DNA of 64,000 nucleotides from Pseudomonas wenzhouensis (GTDB lineage: Bacteria; Pseudomonadota; Gammaproteobacteria; Pseudomonadales; Pseudomonadaceae): NCBI RefSeq assembly GCF_021029445.1, contig NZ_CP072610.1, forward strand, positions 124,001 through 188,000, in the 5' to 3' direction. The stretch's first letter is position 1; every line of letters begins with the position of its first letter. This document shows positions 55,940 to 64,000 of the stretch, piece after piece. The translations under genes and the position numbers were made by a program. The notes under the pieces are model-generated. The model searched no databases. It was not told where the DNA came from and saw only the letters and a program-made list of their open reading frames with translations.

Positions 55940-56015
55940 GCGTAGGGTAGATGACGCTTCACCCATCCACCGATGGCCCCCAATCTTGGTGGATGAAAAC
56001 AGCGTCATCCACCCT
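55940..56015. repeat. Palindromic repeat that received IS110 copy 2
   Basis: The left arm CGTAGGGTAGATGACGCT starts at 55941. The right arm AGCGTCATCCACCCT ends at 56015, where the IS begins; the final ACG is found at 57190-57192 beyond the IS. The same family of repeat holds copy 1. Confidence 0.8.
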
Positions 56016-57181
<1,166 letters not shown>

Positions 57182-57318
57182 CAGTATCTACGACCAGGGT
57201 TTGCAGGCTCGGCCATCGCGGCTAAAGCCGCTCCTACGGGTTCTCATCCTTAGGCTGCGGGTTGCCTCTGCGGATTTCATCCGGGCTACACTGCGGCCTG
57301 TTCTCGAGAGGAGGTGGC

Positions 57319-58659
<1,341 letters not shown>

Positions 58660-58886
58660 CGTACCGCCTGCCGGTGTGGTAGCCGGCTTGACCTGTGGGA
58701 GCCCCGCCCCAGGGCGAAGCTTTTGCTATTTCGCGATGGCTGCAATTCGCCGCGAGGCGCGACTCCTACAGGGTGCGTACCTCAATAAGCGGATTTTTGC
58801 CGACTCTGTCACGGATGTAGGCGGTTTACCGCTCAGTGACCGCGCGATCTCTGGATAAACCCCCTCTATCTCGGGCTTTTCAGCTC

Positions 58887-58902
58887 TGGCACGGCATCTG
58901 CT
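58887..58902 (+). promoter_or_regulatory. Sigma-54 (-24/-12) promoter of the TAXI-TRAP operon
   Basis: TGGCACG at 58887-58893, four bases, then CTGCT at 58898-58902. The GG at 58888-58889 and GC at 58900-58901 are 10 bp apart, as in the consensus TGGCACG-N4-TTGCW (one mismatch). A GCGGTTTACCGC palindrome at 58821-58832 may be an activator site. The rest of the 499-bp gap 58660-59158 holds a repeat arm near 58740-58770 and a possible small ORF. Confidence 0.72.
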
Positions 58903-58968
58903 ACGGCAGATATAGCCGCGCAGCACCTTGCCGACGCGGCGACCATAACAATGACAAGAGGTCAGCCC

Positions 58969-59076
58969 ATGAACAGCCATGTCCCTCGCGCCATGCCGCA
59001 CTCGTTGCCGTGCATGGGCCGTCTCCCCACCGCGTCTGTCGCGGCTCTTGTCCTGTGTCGCGCCCTGCGCGGCTGA
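58969..59076 (+). CDS. Possible 35-residue leader peptide
   Basis: ATG at 58969 has a good RBS (AGAGGT, 58957-58962) and opens MNSHVPRAMPHSLPCMGRLP, ending in LCRALRG before TGA. It lies on the predicted sigma-54 transcript, 80 bp before the TAXI gene. No family known; could be chance. Marked as tentative. Confidence 0.3.
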   Translation: MNSHVPRAMPHSLPCMGRLPTASVAALVLCRALRG

Positions 59077-59158
59077 TCGCGTAACGCCGACGTCGCCCTT
59101 GTAGCGTCGTCTAAAGTGAAACTCTGCATAAAGCCATAACAACGACGGAGATACTTCC

Positions 59159-60112
59159 ATGCGTCTGACCAAGAAAATCAGCCTGTTTGCCGCTGCTGCG
59201 GCCATCACTGCCAGCACCGCCGTGCTCGCCGCACCGACTTTCATCAACGTCCTTACCGGCGGCACCAGCGGTGTTTACTACCCGATTGGCGTAGCCCTGT
59301 CACAGCTGTACAGCAACGGTATCGAAGGCTCCAAGACCTCGGTGCAGGCGACCAAGGCCTCGGTAGAGAACCTCAACCTGCTGCAGGCCGGTCGTGGCGA
59401 GCTGGCGTTCGCCCTCGGTGACTCGGTCGGTGATGCCTGGAACGGTGTCGAAGACGCTGGTTTCAAGACGCCGCTGAAGAAGATCCGCGCCATTGCCGGC
59501 ACCTACCCGAACTACATCCAGATCGTCGCCAACGCCGAATCCGGTATCAAGACTCTGGAAGACCTCAAGGGCAAGCGCATCTCCGTCGGCGCGCCGAAGT
59601 CCGGCACCGAGCTGAACGCCCGCGCCATCTTCGAAGCCGCTGGCCTGAGCTACCAGGACATGGGCAAGGTCGAGTTCCTGCCCTATGCCGAGTCGGTCGA
59701 GCTGATCAAGAACCGTCAGCTGGACGCCACTCTGCAGTCCTCCGGTCTGGGCATGGCGGCCATTCGTGATCTGGCTTCGACCATGAAGATCAGCTTCGTC
59801 GCCATTCCGGCCGAAGTGACCGCGAAGATCGACAACGCTGCCTACGAGGCTGCCACCATCCCGGCCGGTACCTATGATGGTCAGGACGCCGATGTGCCCA
59901 CCGTGGCGATCAACAACATTCTGGTCACTCACGAGGGCGTCTCCGACGAAGTGGCCTACCAGATGACCAAGCTGATGTTCGACAACCTTGACCGCCTGGG
60001 CACCGCTCACTCTGCGGCCAAGGACATCAAGCTGGAAAGCGCTACCAAGAACCTGCCGATTCCGCTACACCCGGGTGCCGAGCGCTTCTACAAGGAAGCC
60101 GGCGCACTGTAA
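59159..60112 (+). CDS. TAXI-family TRAP transporter solute-binding protein
   Basis: 317 residues. Signal peptide about 1-24 (ending VLAAP). TAXI signature FINVLTGGTSGVYYPIGVALSQL just after it and GKRISVGAPKSGTELNARAIFEAAGL (about 137-162). It delivers a ligand, often glutamate or a carboxylate, to the fused TRAP permease that follows. Under the sigma-54 promoter, so DctBD control is likely. Confidence 0.93.
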   Translation: MRLTKKISLFAAAAAITASTAVLAAPTFINVLTGGTSGVYYPIGVALSQLYSNGIEGSKTSVQATKASVENLNLLQAGRGELAFALGDSVGDAWNGVEDAGFKTPLKKIRAIAGTYPNYIQIVANAESGIKTLEDLKGKRISVGAPKSGTELNARAIFEAAGLSYQDMGKVEFLPYAESVELIKNRQLDATLQSSGLGMAAIRDLASTMKISFVAIPAEVTAKIDNAAYEAATIPAGTYDGQDADVPTVAINNILVTHEGVSDEVAYQMTKLMFDNLDRLGTAHSAAKDIKLESATKNLPIPLHPGAERFYKEAGAL

Positions 60113-60121
60113 TTACGACAC

Positions 60122-60200
60122 GGGCCGCGACGAGTCCGTCGCGGTCCGGCTCTCACAGAAGCGCGAATAAAACCGTCGCCCGCTGGCGGTGGGTTTTGTT
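60122..60200 (+). terminator. Hairpins between TAXI protein and TRAP permease (attenuator)
   Basis: Stem GGGCCGCGACG (60122-60132) / CGTCGCGGTCC (60137-60147) with one G-T pair, then AAAACC...GGTTTT (60169-60197) around a GCC/GGC core with a T-rich end. These would let most transcripts stop after the binding protein; role inferred. Confidence 0.5.
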
Positions 60201-60246
60201 GGCGACTCTGTCACCGCAATCGAAGTAGTCATGAGGTGTGCACTCC

Positions 60247-62270
<2,024 letters not shown>

Positions 62271-62274
<4 letters not shown>

Positions 62275-62678
62275 TCGGCCTGTGTCTGGGCTTGGCCGGT
62301 GCGGTGTGGGCAGAGCTGCCCACGCCGGCCTTCACCCTGGCCTGGACGCACAGCATCGAAAAGGTTCGCTGGGAAGAGGATTACCGCGTCACCACCGAGG
62401 GGCTGCTGCTCGGTGAGGCGCGGGTCAAGGGTTCCGGTGCCGGCATGGAGATTCCCGACGGCGCCGAACTGCGCAATGGCAGCTGGCACTACCAGCGTCA
62501 GCTACCGCCTTTGCAACCCCTGCGAGTCGGGCGTACGCCCGAAGCCGGGGATTACCAACTGTGTATTGACCAGCGTTGTCGCCCGATGAGCGACTGGCTC
62601 GGCCCGCCAAAAGCGAGCCAGCCGGCGTTGGAACTCTGGAGCTGTGAGCTGAGCACCCCTGCGGCCGACGCGGGTTAG
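62271..62678 (+). CDS. DUF1850 protein of the TAXI-TRAP operon
   Basis: 135 residues from GTG 62271 (overlaps the TRAP stop). The N-terminus IGLCLGLAGAVWAELPTPAF looks like a short membrane or signal segment. The soluble part has FTLAWTHSIEKVRWEEDYRV, the family core. Such genes are regularly found at the end of TAXI-TRAP operons. Function unknown; a terminator follows. Confidence 0.85.
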
Positions 62679-62733
62679 GTTCGCCCGAGCGGACTCAGGC
62701 TCCCGGTGCCACAAGTGCCGGATCAAAAGAAGG

Positions 62734-62766
62734 AAACCCCCATGCGGCGCGAGCCTGTGGGGGTTT
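62734..62766 (+). terminator. Rho-independent terminator after the TRAP operon
   Basis: AAACCCCCA (62734-62742) pairs with TGGGGGTTT (62758-62766), followed by TGTT. The loop is 15 nt with some inner pairing. Confidence 0.75.
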
Positions 62767-62857
62767 TGTTCATGTGCGCCCTGGGTATCACGCCTGGCGC
62801 CAGCCGAATCCGATTCTGCGTGAGCGGACCTGCGATGGACGTCAGCGACAGCCACAC

Positions 62858-63490
62858 TTAGCTGCCGGAAATCAGCCCCGGCAATTGTTCGGCCAGCTTG
62901 GCGTTGTTGATCGGTGCGCGGATGAAACCGCGCTGGGTGCCATCTGGGCCGATGATTACCAGGTTGCCGCTGTGGTCGACGGTGTAGTTTTCCTTGCTGG
63001 TGTCCGCCGGAATGTAGGGAATGCTTACCGAGTTGGCGAACTTCTGCAGGGTTTCCTCTTCGCCGGTCAGCCCCTTGAAGCCGGCATTGAAGAAGCCCAG
63101 GTACTTGCTCAGCTGCTCCGGCGTATCACGATGCGGATCGACGCTGACCATCACCACCTCGAGTCGCGCGCGGGTTTCTTCCGGCAGTTGGGTCTGCAAC
63201 TGGCGCAGTTGGGCGAGGGTGGCCGGGCAGATATCCGGGCAGAAGGTGTAGCCGAAGAACAACAGCTTCCAGTTGCCCTTGAGCTGATCAACCGCGACGG
63301 TCTGGCCGTCCTGATCGATCAGGCTCAGCGCCGGCAGGCTGCGGTTCTGCGGCAGCAGGACGATACCGGCGTCGAGCAGCGCGGCCGGGTCGCCCTGGCC
63401 CTTGCTGCTCAGCACCTTGTTGACGGTCAGCCCCAGCACCAGGGCGACGATGGCGACAAGAACGAAAACCGTTGTGTGGGTACGCGTCAT
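62858..63490 (-). CDS. SCO1/SenC family copper chaperone
   Basis: Delivers copper to the CuA site of cytochrome oxidase. 210 residues. N-terminal membrane anchor about 7-24 (TVFVLVAIVALVLGLTV). Thioredoxin-like fold with the copper-binding CxxxC motif FCPDICPATL (about 83-92) and downstream His in YTVDHSG. It lies 8 bp after cyoE on the same strand, the usual heme/copper oxidase assembly pair. Confidence 0.94.
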   Translation of the reverse strand: MTRTHTTVFVLVAIVALVLGLTVNKVLSSKGQGDPAALLDAGIVLLPQNRSLPALSLIDQDGQTVAVDQLKGNWKLLFFGYTFCPDICPATLAQLRQLQTQLPEETRARLEVVMVSVDPHRDTPEQLSKYLGFFNAGFKGLTGEEETLQKFANSVSIPYIPADTSKENYTVDHSGNLVIIGPDGTQRGFIRAPINNAKLAEQLPGLISGS

Positions 63491-63498
63491 GAAAAACC

Positions 63499-64000
63499 TT
63501 AGATATTCAGCAGCAGGTAATGGTCCGCCAGCAGCGCGATAAACAGCAGGAACAGATACCAGATACTGTACTTGAAGGTGTTGATCGCCGCGTGCGGTTT
63601 GCTGTCACGGTACAGCACCCAGGCCCAATGCAGGAAGCGCACGCCCAGCAGCACGGCGCAGGCCAGGTACAGCGGCCCGCTCATGTGGATGGCGTAGGGC
63701 AGCAGGGTTACCGCGAACATCACCAGGGTGTAGAGCAGGATGTGCACCTTGGTGTAGTGCTCGCCGTGGGTCACCGGCAGCATGGGGATGTCGGCCTTGG
63801 CGTATTCGGCCTTGCGGTGGATGGCCAGCGCCCAGAAGTGCGGCGGTGTCCAGGCGAAGATGATCAGCACCAGCAGCAGCGGCTCGGCACTCAGGTGGCC
63901 GGTAACCGCGACCCAGCCGAGCAGCGGCGGCGCAGCGCCTGCCAGGCCGCCGATGACGATGTTCTGCGGCGTGGCGCGCTTGAGAAAGCCGGTGTAGATC
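63499..64000 (-). CDS. cyoE: Protoheme IX farnesyltransferase, 5' part missing
   Basis: Converts heme B to heme O for terminal oxidases. The last 166 residues are visible; the gene runs off the right edge. [20 protein letters not shown] and the Asp-containing second motif [18 protein letters not shown] of UbiA-family prenyltransferases are present, with membrane helices to the end (...DHYLLLNI). CtaB is an equivalent name. Confidence 0.95.
   Translation of the reverse strand, partial: IYTGFLKRATPQNIVIGGLAGAAPPLLGWVAVTGHLSAEPLLLVLIIFAWTPPHFWALAIHRKAEYAKADIPMLPVTHGEHYTKVHILLYTLVMFAVTLLPYAIHMSGPLYLACAVLLGVRFLHWAWVLYRDSKPHAAINTFKYSIWYLFLLFIALLADHYLLLNI

Overview
The window is a 64 kb piece of a gamma-proteobacterial chromosome around the replication origin. 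Gene order (recF-dnaN-dnaA, oriC, rpmH-rnpA-yidD-yidC-mnmE, mnmG-rsmG-parA-parB, atpIBEFHAGDC, glmU, glmR-glmS), protein sequences and high GC point to Pseudomonas. The aerobic cobalamin cluster joined to it suggests something near the P. mendocina / P. oleovorans group; that placement is from memory.

Layout. 1-2953: replication genes on the minus strand (recF cut by the window edge). 2954-3470: oriC. 3471-7474: rpmH, rnpA, yidD, yidC, mnmE. 7475-8164: a second oriC-like region. 8165-12383: mnmG, rsmG, parA, parB. 12428-19538: F1Fo ATP synthase operon. 19664-25854: glmU, a LysE exporter, glmR, glmS, then map with a ParD-like gene, and a small orphan gene. 26077-36411: cobM-cobE (minus), riboswitch-cobW-cobN, an IS110-family element, chlI-chlD-cobF. 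36516-41023: TonB receptor with a coupled acetyltransferase, LysE exporter, GlxA-type regulator. 41122-48863: cobG-cobH-cobI-cobJ (minus, behind a riboswitch) and divergent cobL-cobK, then a DUF1636 protein. 48958-54128: riboswitch, BtuB-type receptor, ABC ATPase, binding protein and permease. 54181-58659: a DctB/DctD-like two-component pair split by a second identical IS110 copy. 58887-62678: sigma-54-type promoter, TAXI-TRAP transporter, DUF1850 gene. 62858-64000: SCO1/SenC and the start-truncated cyoE.

How it works together. The first 25 kb is housekeeping: replication start, segregation, membrane insertion, tRNA modification, energy and amino-sugar supply. The second part makes corrin rings by the oxygen-dependent route (CobG, CobF, CobK, CobL, CobM, CobH, CobI, CobJ), inserts cobalt (CobN with ChlI/ChlD-like partners, CobW) and takes up corrinoid or metal (receptor plus ABC system). 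Three cobalamin riboswitches cover cobW, cobG and the receptor operon. The last part is a two-component regulated carboxylate-type importer.

Most notable observations: (1) both IS110 copies carry a non-coding left end with short segments matching their own target and donor junctions, as expected of a bridge RNA, and both sit at the same CCACCCTACG site in palindromic repeats; (2) atpA and atpD are mosaics with low-GC patches of foreign codon use; (3) there are two oriC-like regions about 5 kb apart and a strong excess of perfect DnaA boxes through the window; (4) a parS-like palindrome lies inside cobW; (5) a ParD-like gene with three helically phased direct repeats is coupled to map.
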